Positions 1 to 8,396 of a DNA stretch of 36,495 nucleotides are shown piece by piece. Within the stretch, counting starts at the first letter, position 1. Every line of letters begins with the position of its first letter. Source of the DNA: JAAFHB01 sp037133495 (GTDB taxonomy: Bacteria; Bacteroidota; Bacteroidia; Bacteroidales; Prolixibacteraceae); assembly GCA_037133495.1 (NCBI GenBank), contig JBAXOA010000035.1:1-36495 (forward strand). Direction: 5' to 3'. A model generated the notes under the pieces. It saw only the letters and a program-made list of their open reading frames with translations. It was not told the DNA's origin and did not search any database. The position numbers and the translations under genes were made by a program.

Positions 1-1620
1 CCACTCCTGCCACACCGGTCACATCGGTCACGCAACCAACCTGTTCGGTCGCAACCGGAACAATTGCGGTTACCGTCCAGAATGCCGGCGAGACCTACAG
101 TTTTGACAATGGCGCCAGCTTCCAGTCAGTAAACAGCAAATCAGGACTGGCAGCAGGTTCATACAGCATAATCATTAAAAGTACAGGTAGTTGTAACTCG
201 TCGGCTGCTTCGGTAACAATTGATGCACAGCCTGCCACTCCTTCAACACCGGTCACATCGGTCACTCAGCCAACCTGTTCGGTAGCAACCGGAACAATTA
301 CGGCTACCGTCCAGAATGCCGGCGAGACCTACAGTTTTGACAATGGGGTAAGCTTCCAGTCGTCCAACATTAAATCAGGACTGGCAGCCGGAACGTATCA
401 GGTGATTATCAAAAGTACAGGTAGTTGTAACTCCGCGGCTGCTTCGGCAACGGTTAATACACAGCCTGCCACTCCTTCGATGCCGGTCACATCGGTCACG
501 CAACCAACCTGTTCGGTCGCAACCGGAACAATTACGGTTACCGTCCAGAATGCCGGCGAGACCTACAGTTTTGACAACGGTGTCGGCTTCCAGTCTTCCA
601 ACAGCAAGTCAGGACTGGCAGCAGGTTCATACAGTATAATCATTAAAAGCACAGGTACTTGCAACTCTGTGGCAGCTTCGGCAACGGTTAATACGCAACC
701 TGCCACTCCTTCGACACCGGTCGCATCGGTCACTCAGCCAACCTGTTCGGTAGCAACCGGAACAATTGCGGTTACCGTCCAGAATGCCGGCGAGACTTAT
801 AGTTTTGACAATGGCGTCAGCTTTCAGTCATCCAATATTAAATCAGGACTGGTTGCCGGAACGTACAATGTGATCATTAAAAGCACAGGCAATTGCAACT
901 CGGCAGCGGCTTCGGCAACAGTTGATGCACAACCTGCCACTCCTTCAACACCGGTCACTTCAGTCACGCAGCCAACCTGTTCGGTCGCAACTGGAACAAT
1001 TACGGCTACCGTCCAGAATGCCGGCGAGACCTACAGTTTTGACAATGGGGTAAGCTTCCAGTCGTCCAACATTAAATCAGGACTGGCAGCCGGAACGTAT
1101 CAGGTGATTATCAAAAGTACAGGTAGTTGCAACTCGACGGCTGCTTCGGCAACGGTTGATGCTCAGCCTGCAACTCCTTCGACGCCGGTCGCTTCGGTTA
1201 CGCAACCAACCTGTTCGGTCGCAACCGGAACAATTACGGTTACGGTTCAAAATGCAGGCGAGACCTATAGTTTTGACAATGGTGTCACCTTCCAGTCGTC
1301 CAATATTAAATCTGGATTGACTGCCGGAACGTACCAGGTAATCATTCAAAGTACAGGCAGTTGCAACTCTACGGCGGCTTCGGCAACGGTTAATACGCAA
1401 CCTGCCACTCCTTCGACGCCGGTCACTTCGGTTACTCAGCCAACCTGTGCGGTCGCAACCGGAACAATTACGGTTACCGTCCAGAATGCCGGCGAGACCT
1501 ACAGTTTTGACAACGGTGCAAACTTCCAGTCTGCTAACAGCAAGTCGGGAATAACAGCAGGAACATATCAGGTGATTATCAAAAGTACAGGCAGTTGCAA
1601 CTCGACGGCAGCTTCAAAAA
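1..1620 (+). repeat. 234-bp tandem repeat (78-aa units), at least seven copies
   Basis: The anchor CCAACCTGT recurs at 36, 270, 504, 738, 972, 1206 and 1440, an exact 234-bp period without indels. The array runs off the left edge, so the total copy number is unknown. Copies 2 and 5 are identical over about 137 bp (291-427 versus 993-1129). Copies 1 and 3 share the variant segment encoding AAGSYSIIIKSTG, which suggests higher-order duplication or gene conversion. Each unit encodes two cysteines (PTCSV and STGSC). The array ends at about 1620, where the sequence changes to NPVTDCAP. Confidence 0.97.
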
Positions 1621-3929
1621 CGCTCAATCCTGTAACCGATTGTGCTCCTGTAGTGGTAAATGATGTAAATTCAATAGCTGAAGACAATCCGGTAAGCGGC
1701 AATGTTTCCATCAATGACACCCAAAGTGGCGGCGGCAATAATATCTGGAGTCTGGTCGGTTCAAACGGAGGTGCGGCGCATGGAATCGTAATCATGAATA
1801 CGGATGGCACCTATACGTACACACCTGATCCGGATTTCAACGGTACGGATCTCTTTAATTACTATTTATGCAACCTGAACGGTGATTGTTCTCAGGCAAC
1901 AGTCACCATCACGGTCACCCCGGTAAACGATCTGCCTGTTGCAGTAAATAATGCGGTAACAACTCGTGAAGATACCCCAATCACCAATAGTGTAGCCAAT
2001 AACGACATTCCAAGCGGGGATGGCGGCAATATCTGGAGTCTGAACGGTGTAAACGGAGGCGCTGCACATGGCACAGTCACTATGACTGCTGACGGCAGCT
2101 ATATTTATACTCCAACAACCGGCTTCTTTGGTTCAGATGCCTTTACTTACCACCTATGCGATGTAAACAACGACTGCTCAACAGCAACAGTCAATGTGAC
2201 CGTAAATAATGATACCGATGGAATACTGGCAGTCAATGATGCCATCTCCACCAATGAAGATTCAGCCATTACAGGCAATGCTTCCAGCAATGATACCCCA
2301 AGCAGTGAGGGCGGAAATACCTGGACGCTGGTCGGATTAAATGGCGGTGCGACTCATGGTATTGTGATCCTTGCCGCCAACGGAAGTTACATCTATACTC
2401 CTGATGCCAATTACAATGGGACAGATATTTTTACTTACCAGTTATGCGACCTTGACGGTGATTGTTCAGTGGCAACTGTTACAATAACTGTTTCAAGTGT
2501 GAATGATCTGCCTATTGCAGTAAATGATATTTCCGGCGCACGCGAGGATACCGAGTTACGCGGAAGTGTTGCCGGAAATGATACGCCAAGTGGTGACGGA
2601 GGAAATACATGGACACTGGCCGGATTAAATGGCGGTGCAGCCCATAGCATCATTACGATGAATGCTGATGGTGGTTATACCTGCATCCCTTATGCCAATT
2701 ATTTTGGATCAGACATCTTTACATACAAATTGTGTGATGCAAACGGAGATTGTTCAACTGCAACCGTAACAATTACTGTCGACCCGGTAAATGATCCTCC
2801 GGTGATCAATGCGTCACCTCTCGCTCAGTCGATGATTGAGGATGGCGGCACCATTATCCTGGATATTCCGGGCAATACCACCAACTACGACGGTGATGTA
2901 CTTACAACCTCGATTGTGCAGCCTGCTGTGCATGGAACTGTTACTATTGATAGTTCAGGGAAACTTTTGTATACCCCAAATGTCAATTACAACGGAGTAG
3001 AGACCTTTACCTATCGGGTTTGCGATAACGGCACACCTTCACTTTGCGCAACGGGTACGATAACCATCACTGTCACGCCTGTAAACGATGCACCTGTAGC
3101 CGTAAATGATGTGGCAACGATCGCCGAAGATGGCGTTCTGAACGGCACTTCATTGCTGGCCAACGACAGTGATCCGGAAGGAAACACATTGATTATCAAT
3201 ACAACACCAAAGATCGGTCCATTATTTGGAACGCTGATTATCAATTCGAACGGAACCTATACATATACTCCGGCAGCCAACTACAACGGCACCGATTCAT
3301 TCACGTACGAAGTCTGTGACAATGGGATCCCTTCATTATGCACTACTGCAACTGTAACTATCACAGTCACTTCAGTAAACGATTTGCCGGTCGCCAATAA
3401 TGATGCGGCGAATGCCCACATTGACAAAGAGTTGAATGGTTCGGTATCCCAAAATGATGTCACAAGTGGTGACGGGGGAAATGTCTGGTCAGTTGTAACG
3501 CCTTCTTCAAACGGGACGCTGCTGTTCAATACAGACGGGAGTTATACCTACACGCCTAATTTGAATTACAGCGGGGATGATTCCTTTACATACAAGCTTT
3601 GCGATGCAAACGGCGACTGCAGTCAGGCTGTGGTAACAATTAAAGTTGAGGATGCTGTCCTTCCGAACCAGGTATTTACACCAAATAACGACGGACAGAA
3701 CGATACCTTCCTCATTCCGGGCATTGAACTTTATCCGAATAATGTTTTAACAGTCTATAATCGCTGGGGAAATGTGGTTTACCAAAAATCGGGTTATAAA
3801 AATGAGTGGGATGGTTTTTCCAATATGACGAAAGTAGGAAATGCACCTCTTCCGATAGGGACCTATTTCTATGTGCTGAAATATGGAAATCAGCAGCACA
3901 AAACAGGTTTTGTTTATCTGGACAGGTAG
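1..3929 (+). CDS. Giant repeat surface adhesin, T9SS type B cargo (5' end outside window)
   Basis: The reading frame is open from base 3 to the TAG at 3927-3929, so the gene begins upstream of the window and the ATG at 402 is internal. The visible protein is about 1,309 residues in three zones. The first (to ~1620) is seven visible copies of a 78-residue repeat that resemble SprB-type repeats (QPTCSVATGTI...SGLAAGTY...STGSC). The second (~1650-3645) is seven ~95-residue Ig/cadherin-like modules of the Big_9/VCBS kind (VNDxxxxxED...YTYTPxxNYNGTDxFTY...VTITV). The last ~88 residues are a gliding-motility-type C-terminal domain (VFTPNNDGQNDTF, VYNRWGNVVY, WDG, PIGTYFYVL, KTGFVYLDR), the T9SS type B sorting signal. 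The protein is inferred to be exported by T9SS and to act in adhesion or motility. A PorP/SprF-type gene follows after 25 bp, the usual partner arrangement. Family assignment is firm; the ligand is unknown. Confidence 0.93.
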   Translation, partial: TPATPVTSVTQPTCSVATGTIAVTVQNAGETYSFDNGASFQSVNSKSGLAAGSYSIIIKSTGSCNSSAASVTIDAQPATPSTPVTSVTQPTCSVATGTITATVQNAGETYSFDNGVSFQSSNIKSGLAAGTYQVIIKSTGSCNSAAASATVNTQPATPSMPVTSVTQPTCSVATGTITVTVQNAGETYSFDNGVGFQSSNSKSGLAAGSYSIIIKSTGTCNSVAASATVNTQPATPSTPVASVTQPTCSVATGTIAVTVQNAGETYSFDNGVSFQSSNIKSGLVAGTYNVIIKSTGNCNSAAASATVDAQPATPSTPVTSVTQPTCSVATGTITATVQNAGETYSFDNGVSFQSSNIKSGLAAGTYQVIIKSTGSCNSTAASATVDAQPATPSTPVASVTQPTCSVATGTITVTVQNAGETYSFDNGVTFQSSNIKSGLTAGTYQVIIQSTGSCNSTAASATVNTQPATPSTPVTSVTQPTCAVATGTITVTVQNAGETYSFDNGANFQSANSKSGITAGTYQVIIKSTGSCNSTAASKTLNPVTDCAPVVVNDVNSIAEDNPVSGNVSINDTQSGGGNNIWSLVGSNGGAAHGIVIMNTDGTYTYTPDPDFNGTDLFNYYLCNLNGDCSQATVTITVTPVNDLPVAVNNAVTTREDTPITNSVANNDIPSGDGGNIWSLNGVNGGAAHGTVTMTADGSYIYTPTTGFFGSDAFTYHLCDVNNDCSTATVNVTVNNDTDGILAVNDAISTNEDSAITGNASSNDTPSSEGGNTWTLVGLNGGATHGIVILAANGSYIYTPDANYNGTDIFTYQLCDLDGDCSVATVTITVSSVNDLPIAVNDISGAREDTELRGSVAGNDTPSGDGGNTWTLAGLNGGAAHSIITMNADGGYTCIPYANYFGSDIFTYKLCDANGDCSTATVTITVDPVNDPPVINASPLAQSMIEDGGTIILDIPGNTTNYDGDVLTTSIVQPAVHGTVTIDSSGKLLYTPNVNYNGVETFTYRVCDNGTPSLCATGTITITVTPVNDAPVAVNDVATIAEDGVLNGTSLLANDSDPEGNTLIINTTPKIGPLFGTLIINSNGTYTYTPAANYNGTDSFTYEVCDNGIPSLCTTATVTITVTSVNDLPVANNDAANAHIDKELNGSVSQNDVTSGDGGNVWSVVTPSSNGTLLFNTDGSYTYTPNLNYSGDDSFTYKLCDANGDCSQAVVTIKVEDAVLPNQVFTPNNDGQNDTFLIPGIELYPNNVLTVYNRWGNVVYQKSGYKNEWDGFSNMTKVGNAPLPIGTYFYVLKYGNQQHKTGFVYLDR
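1650..3645 (+). repeat. Seven tandem Ig/cadherin-like modules within the adhesin
   Basis: Seven diverged modules begin near 1660, 1941, 2229, 2517, 2801, 3098 and 3393. Each opens with a VNDxxxxxED-like strand and ends in VTITVxxVND. The copies differ clearly at DNA level, so they are older than the 234-bp array. All seven carry a cysteine pair near the end, either LCDxxGDCS or VCDNGxPSLC, consistent with a stabilising disulfide in each domain. The fold assignment to the Big_9/VCBS group rests on motif recognition only. Confidence 0.85.
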
Positions 3930-3954
3930 TATTAATTATTAAAAGACGAGACGG

Positions 3955-4902
3955 ATGACACGATACAGAAAATTTAATCTGAGTAAAAGCATTTTAATTG
4001 CCGTGATACTCTTCAGCTTTGCAGAAAGGTCATTGGCCCAGCAAGATCCTATGTTTACCCAGTATATGCACAATGCGGTATCCATCAATCCTGCATATGC
4101 CGGAAGCAGGGGGACTTTAAATTTTGTTGCTATGGACAGGCTTCAGTGGGTGGGTATCGAAGGGGCGCCAAAAACAATCACCTTTTCGGTCAATAGTCCG
4201 CTGATGGGATATAATGTTGGTATCGGACTGAGCGTACTTCACGATGAGATCGGACCGACAAAACAGACAGGCATTTATGCCGACTATGCATACCACCTGA
4301 AGATGAGCGATGCTGTAAAATTGTCCTTTGGAATAAAAGGTGGCGTAAATTTGTATGATGTCAATCTTTCGGATTTACGTGGAGCACAAAATGACAGTTA
4401 TGTTTCACTTTATGGAATTCGAAAGATGGTACTTCCCAATTTTGGAGTAGGAAGTTACCTCTATTCCGATAGGTTCTATATAGGATTATCCATTCCAAAG
4501 ATCCTGCAAAACAGCTTATCAGATGATAAAAATACGACCATAACAGCCAACAAGGAACAGCGGCATCTTTTCTTAACAGGAGGGATTGTATTCGATATAT
4601 CCGAAAATATAAAATTCAAACCCTCTTCCACAATACGAATGGTGAGCGGAGCCCCTGTTTCAATAGAGCTTTCGGGTGCCATCCTACTACAGGACAAGCT
4701 GTGGATAGGCGGAATGTGCAGGTTTGGGGATGCCCTTGGCGCCATGGTGAAATTTGATGTAACCAGGCAGCTCAGTATTGGATATTCGTATGATATGACA
4801 CAATCGGGACTCCGGCCGTACAGTCTGGGAACCCATGAAATCTACTTCAGCTACGACATAGCTTTTCGAAACAGAAAAATTTTATCACCTCGTTACTTTT
4901 AG
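3955..4902 (+). CDS. PorP/SprF family type IX secretion membrane protein
   Basis: This 315-residue protein has a signal peptide ending near SLAQ and then the family hallmark QQDPMFTQYMHNAVSINPAY followed by AGSRG. The rest has the alternating pattern of an outer-membrane beta barrel. PorP/SprF proteins work with the type IX system; SprF is needed to deliver the giant adhesin SprB in Flavobacterium, and paralogs usually sit beside the type B cargo they serve. Here the gene lies 25 bp after such a cargo and 14 bp before a PorE-like gene, so it is inferred to be the dedicated export or anchoring partner of the adhesin. The ATG at 3955 is preceded by purine-rich sequence. Length is normal for the family. 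It need not be the core PorP of the cell. Confidence 0.93.
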   Translation: MTRYRKFNLSKSILIAVILFSFAERSLAQQDPMFTQYMHNAVSINPAYAGSRGTLNFVAMDRLQWVGIEGAPKTITFSVNSPLMGYNVGIGLSVLHDEIGPTKQTGIYADYAYHLKMSDAVKLSFGIKGGVNLYDVNLSDLRGAQNDSYVSLYGIRKMVLPNFGVGSYLYSDRFYIGLSIPKILQNSLSDDKNTTITANKEQRHLFLTGGIVFDISENIKFKPSSTIRMVSGAPVSIELSGAILLQDKLWIGGMCRFGDALGAMVKFDVTRQLSIGYSYDMTQSGLRPYSLGTHEIYFSYDIAFRNRKILSPRYF

Positions 4903-4916
4903 AAATAACCTTAGCT

Positions 4917-7079
4917 ATGATAGTAAAAATCATCAAAATAGCCGTTCCGATCCTGATCCTTTTTACAGCTGTTATCTTGCCGGCTGTCACCTCGGCTCAA
5001 TCAGTAAGCGAAAAGAAGGCAGATCAGTATTACGAAAATTTCGCTTACAGCAAGGCTGCTGAGGGATATCAGAAATTGTATGAATCAGATAGTGCCAACG
5101 TAAAATATATTCAGCGATTGGCTTATTGCTTCGATAAGATGCTGAACTACCCGAAAGCGCTCTTTTTTTATGAGCGATTGGTTCAATCGAATCAACATCA
5201 GCCATCGGATCTGTACCAATACACTCAATTACTGAGAATTGCCAACAGAATTGATGATTATAAAATCGGACTTCAGAAATTCCTTATCGAAGCACCCGGA
5301 GATCAAAGGGCAATAAAACAATTGGATAATATCCCGCAGCTGAGAAAATTAAGTTCTAATCTTCGGAATTTTACTATTAATAATTTGGCGGGGAATACCA
5401 GGTTCATGGATATTTGTCCCACATTTTACAAAGACAGGCTTGTTTATTCCTCCGCCAAGGACAGCTTTTCGATGATTAAAAATACCTATGCCTGGAACAA
5501 TCAGCCGTTTCTGGATTTGTATGTCTCGCAACCCGGTGTTTCTCCTGATCTGACCAGTGACGAACCATTTTCAAAAGCGCTCAATTCAAGATTTCATGAA
5601 GGGCCTGTTTGCTTCAGCACCGATTTTAAAACTATTTATTTCACGCGCAACAGCTTTATCAACGGAAAGATCACAAAAACTCCTGAGGGTATAAATAATC
5701 TGAAAATTTTCATATCCACTTTTGATGGCAAAAAATGGGGAAACATTAATGGTCTGGCCTTTAACAGCGACAGCTATTCGGTAGGACATCCTGCACTTTC
5801 ACCGGATAATAAAACCCTGTATTTTGTTTCAGATATGCCCGGAGGATTTGGGGAAACAGATCTTTATAAATCGGATTGGCACGATGGTGCATGGGGAAAG
5901 CCTATAAACTTAGGCGAATCTGTCAATACTGCCGGAAAAGAAATGTTTCCTTATATGGATACTGATGGAATACTCTATTTCGCTTCAAACGGCCATCCCG
6001 GGATCGGAGGACTGGATATTTATGCCTCTAAAGCAGACGACGCCGGGAAATTTCTGGTAGTCAACCTAGGTGCTCCCATTAATTCGCCCTATGATGATTT
6101 CGGCTTTGTAATCCATAAAGACTCCCTGACAGGATTTCTTAGCTCAAACCGTCCGGGTGGCAAAGGAGATGATGACAACTATGCCTTTAAGATAAATAAA
6201 ATTGATTTAAAAGTGATTAGTTACGACGATCACACTAAAAAAATATTACCTGGCACACAAATTTCTCTTTTAGATAGTAGTGGCGCTGTAATAGACGCTA
6301 AAATTTCTGATCAGAGCGGTGCAGCAGAATTTACGGTAAAGCCTGGAGCAGGGTATCATTTGTTAGCCGTACAGAAAACCTATTTATCCGGAAATATCAC
6401 AGTGATGATCCAGCCCGCATTACCAGATTTCAAGCAGGAAGTTGCCATAAACCTCAAGCATGGATTTCCTTATCTGGTTTTAAAAGTAGTTGACAAGGAA
6501 ACGGGAAAAATCATCACCAACGCTACTGTTAATCTCGAAGAAGGGAAATATGATCCGTCTGAATTTGAAAACATCAACGGAATTCTGCGCATGAAGCTCA
6601 ATAAAACATCAGATTATTCGATATTGGCCTCTGCAACTGACTATTTTGAAAATACGATAAACATTTCTGCCTTAGACAAAGTTCCAGGAGAATATCCAAT
6701 GACCCTTGAGCTCGAAAAAATCACCTCTAACAAGCAGTTTGTGATTTATTACGATTTAAACAAGGCAGATATCCGTGCCGATGCCACCTCTGTTTTAAAT
6801 AAGTTAGGCAAATTATTAGTAAAATATCCGGAATTTGCGATCAAGATAAGCTCACACGCAGATTCCCGGGCATCCGTATTGTATAATCAGTCATTATCTC
6901 AACGGCGATCAACATCTGTTCTAAATTACCTTATTGAGCACGACATTGACAAAAACAGGGTGCAGATCGCGAATTACGGAAAGATGCAGTTGGTAAATAA
7001 TTGTGGCGATGGAGTAGCATGTCCTGAAGAACAACATCAGGCCAACCGCCGTTCAGTAATTGAATTGCTGATGCCATAG
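4917..7079 (+). CDS. PorE-like OmpA-family protein (TPR, PD40 propeller, OmpA domain)
   Basis: This 720-residue envelope protein has an N-terminal signal segment ending near VTSAQS with no lipobox. A TPR-like helical region covers roughly residues 30-130. WD40-like PD40 propeller blades follow at ~155-440 (SPDNKTLYFVSDMPGGFG, GETDLYKS, GGLDIYAS, SSNRPGGKGDDD). Two carboxypeptidase-regulatory-like beta domains span ~425-600, and an OmpA peptidoglycan-binding domain starts near 606 (IYYDLNKADIR, HADSRA, NQSLSQRRS, NRRSVIEL). This order matches PorE of the Porphyromonas T9SS, which tethers the secretion machinery to peptidoglycan. Many paralogs exist beside type B cargo genes, so this copy is probably specific to the neighbouring adhesin. 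The ATG at 4917 lies 14 bp after the upstream stop, which suggests co-transcription. Confidence 0.9.
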   Translation: MIVKIIKIAVPILILFTAVILPAVTSAQSVSEKKADQYYENFAYSKAAEGYQKLYESDSANVKYIQRLAYCFDKMLNYPKALFFYERLVQSNQHQPSDLYQYTQLLRIANRIDDYKIGLQKFLIEAPGDQRAIKQLDNIPQLRKLSSNLRNFTINNLAGNTRFMDICPTFYKDRLVYSSAKDSFSMIKNTYAWNNQPFLDLYVSQPGVSPDLTSDEPFSKALNSRFHEGPVCFSTDFKTIYFTRNSFINGKITKTPEGINNLKIFISTFDGKKWGNINGLAFNSDSYSVGHPALSPDNKTLYFVSDMPGGFGETDLYKSDWHDGAWGKPINLGESVNTAGKEMFPYMDTDGILYFASNGHPGIGGLDIYASKADDAGKFLVVNLGAPINSPYDDFGFVIHKDSLTGFLSSNRPGGKGDDDNYAFKINKIDLKVISYDDHTKKILPGTQISLLDSSGAVIDAKISDQSGAAEFTVKPGAGYHLLAVQKTYLSGNITVMIQPALPDFKQEVAINLKHGFPYLVLKVVDKETGKIITNATVNLEEGKYDPSEFENINGILRMKLNKTSDYSILASATDYFENTINISALDKVPGEYPMTLELEKITSNKQFVIYYDLNKADIRADATSVLNKLGKLLVKYPEFAIKISSHADSRASVLYNQSLSQRRSTSVLNYLIEHDIDKNRVQIANYGKMQLVNNCGDGVACPEEQHQANRRSVIELLMP

Positions 7080-7141
7080 TGCGGGTGGACAAAAAGGATT
7101 AAAGGGATTCGTTGAGTGATAAGGGAAGAACCGTATTGGCA

Positions 7142-8106
7142 CTAAAACAAGGTAATTGGGTTGATTCTTAAAAAATCTTCAATTCCAATCCCTCCTGTGC
7201 CCACCAGTAAAATACGGTAAGGATGAAATTTCTGAGCAAATACGTTCATGCCATGATTGGCTGCTCTTCTGCCACTTTTTACCTCTATGGCTATCACTTT
7301 TCCGTTCTTTTCAAGTACAAAATCAACTTCTGAATTGGATTCTCTCCAATAAGAAATTTGATACCGTTCAGAAATAGAATGATTCAATAAATGAGCACCA
7401 ACCGAAGACTCCACCAAACGACCCCATTCTTTTGGATTGACCACTGCATCAGAAAATTTGATGTTGGCCTGAGCGCTCAGCAACGCATTGTTATAGACGT
7501 GAAATTTAGGACTTGACGAGCGCTTTCTGATCACATTTCCGGCATATTTCTCTAATCCTCCCAGAAGTCCGGAATCGGAGAGTAAATTCAGGTAGTGAGA
7601 TAAAGTAGTCGTATTCCCAGCATCCTGGAGTTCTCCCATCAGTTTGGTATAGGAGAGAATTTGCCCCGAATAAAGTGATCCTATTTCAAAGAGCCGTTTC
7701 AGCAGTGCAGGTTTGTCAACACGGGTAAGCATTAAAATGTCTTTGCTTATGCTTGTTTCAATCAGCGCGTCTTTGATGTAGTTTTTCCAACGATCTTCAT
7801 CCTTAAGCAACAAAGCAGATCCGGGATATCCTCCAAAATAAATATATTGCTCAATCGTCCATTCGAAAGCAGCCTCCATTTCTGAAAACGACCAATGATT
7901 CATATAAAATGTCTCAAATCGTCCTGCCAACGACTCTCTCAATCCTTTCTGAATCAGTAAACGCGACGAACCCAACAAAACGACTTTAAGATTCGTCCCT
8001 TCCCGCGTGTCCCTATCCCACTGCAGCTTGACAAGCTCACTTGAATGAAGTTTCGTTGTTCGTCTAATCTTTTTTTAAATTGCTCAGTATGTGACCGTTC
8101 AATCAT
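7142..8106 (-). pseudogene. DUF4143/AAA_14 ATPase with its ATPase core deleted
   Basis: The C-terminal part (complement of 7142-8074) reads as a typical DUF4143 protein: LLGSSRLLIQKGL, ESLAGRFE, YIYFGGYPG, ETSISKDILMLTRVDKPALL, then a nuclease-like EVDFVLEKNGKVIAIEVKSG. An in-frame stop (8075-8077) precedes it, and the first sense codon usable as a start is a TTG at 7978. In another frame, an ATG at 8104-8106 encodes the family N-terminus (MIERSHTEQF, RNFIQV). The two parts meet near 8035-8045, with FIQV running into ELVKLQWDRD. From family knowledge, about 80 codons with the Walker A loop and the Walker B DEIQK segment should lie between them. The gene therefore looks inactivated by an internal, frame-changing deletion. 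Intact relatives are ATP-binding proteins of uncertain function. Confidence 0.88.
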
Positions 8107-8116
8107 AAGTCAATAT

Positions 8117-8182
8117 TTTACTCAATATGATGAATGTTTTTACTCAATATATAAAGTAAATTTACTCAATATATACGGATAA
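8117..8182 (-). promoter_or_regulatory. Three 22-bp-spaced direct repeats upstream of the DUF4143 gene
   Basis: The 12-mer TTTACTCAATAT (ATATTGAGTAAA on the gene strand) occurs exactly at 8117, 8139 and 8161, a strict 22-bp period or two helical turns. The nearest copy ends 10 bp upstream of the DUF4143 ATG. Spacer sequence is AT-rich and not conserved. Repeated sites on one helical face suggest an operator array for a protein, possibly an autoregulator, but no binding protein can be named from the sequence. Confidence 0.6.
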
Positions 8183-8265
8183 TCCAAATAATTGAATGGA
8201 ATTGCGGTTTTAACTAAGCTCTACAAGTTGGATACCCTTGCAGATGGCATCCAGAATTAAATAGA

Positions 8266-8330
8266 ACAGGTAAATTATTGTACTGCATCAAGCCAACCGC
8301 TGTTCCGTCATTGAACTGCTAATGTCTTAA
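8266..8330 (+). pseudogene. Remnant 3' end of a second OmpA-family gene
   Basis: Bases 8286-8330 encode HQANRCSVIELLMS and a stop. The intact OmpA-family gene ends HQANRRSVIELLMP and a stop (7035-7079). The two 45-base stretches agree at 36 positions, and six of the eight differing codons, counting the stop codon, are synonymous, which indicates former protein-level constraint. A weaker match just upstream (GGTAAATTATTGT against GGTAAATAATTGT) precedes an internal deletion. No other part of the gene is recognisable. Bases 8183-8265 and 8331-8396 contain nothing else I can identify. Confidence 0.75.
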
Positions 8331-8396
8331 TCGAGGAGGATAAAACCTAAATAGAGTGTGACCTTTTCCGATTGGTATGCTAAAAAAGCAGCAGTC

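Noticed and set aside
402..404. ATG at 402 as the start of the adhesin gene
   Set aside because: The same frame continues upstream through further repeat units to the window edge, so this Met is inside a repeat.
1..1620. Regularly spaced repeats that might suggest a CRISPR array
   Set aside because: The whole 234-bp unit is repeated and translated in one open frame; there are no unique spacers.
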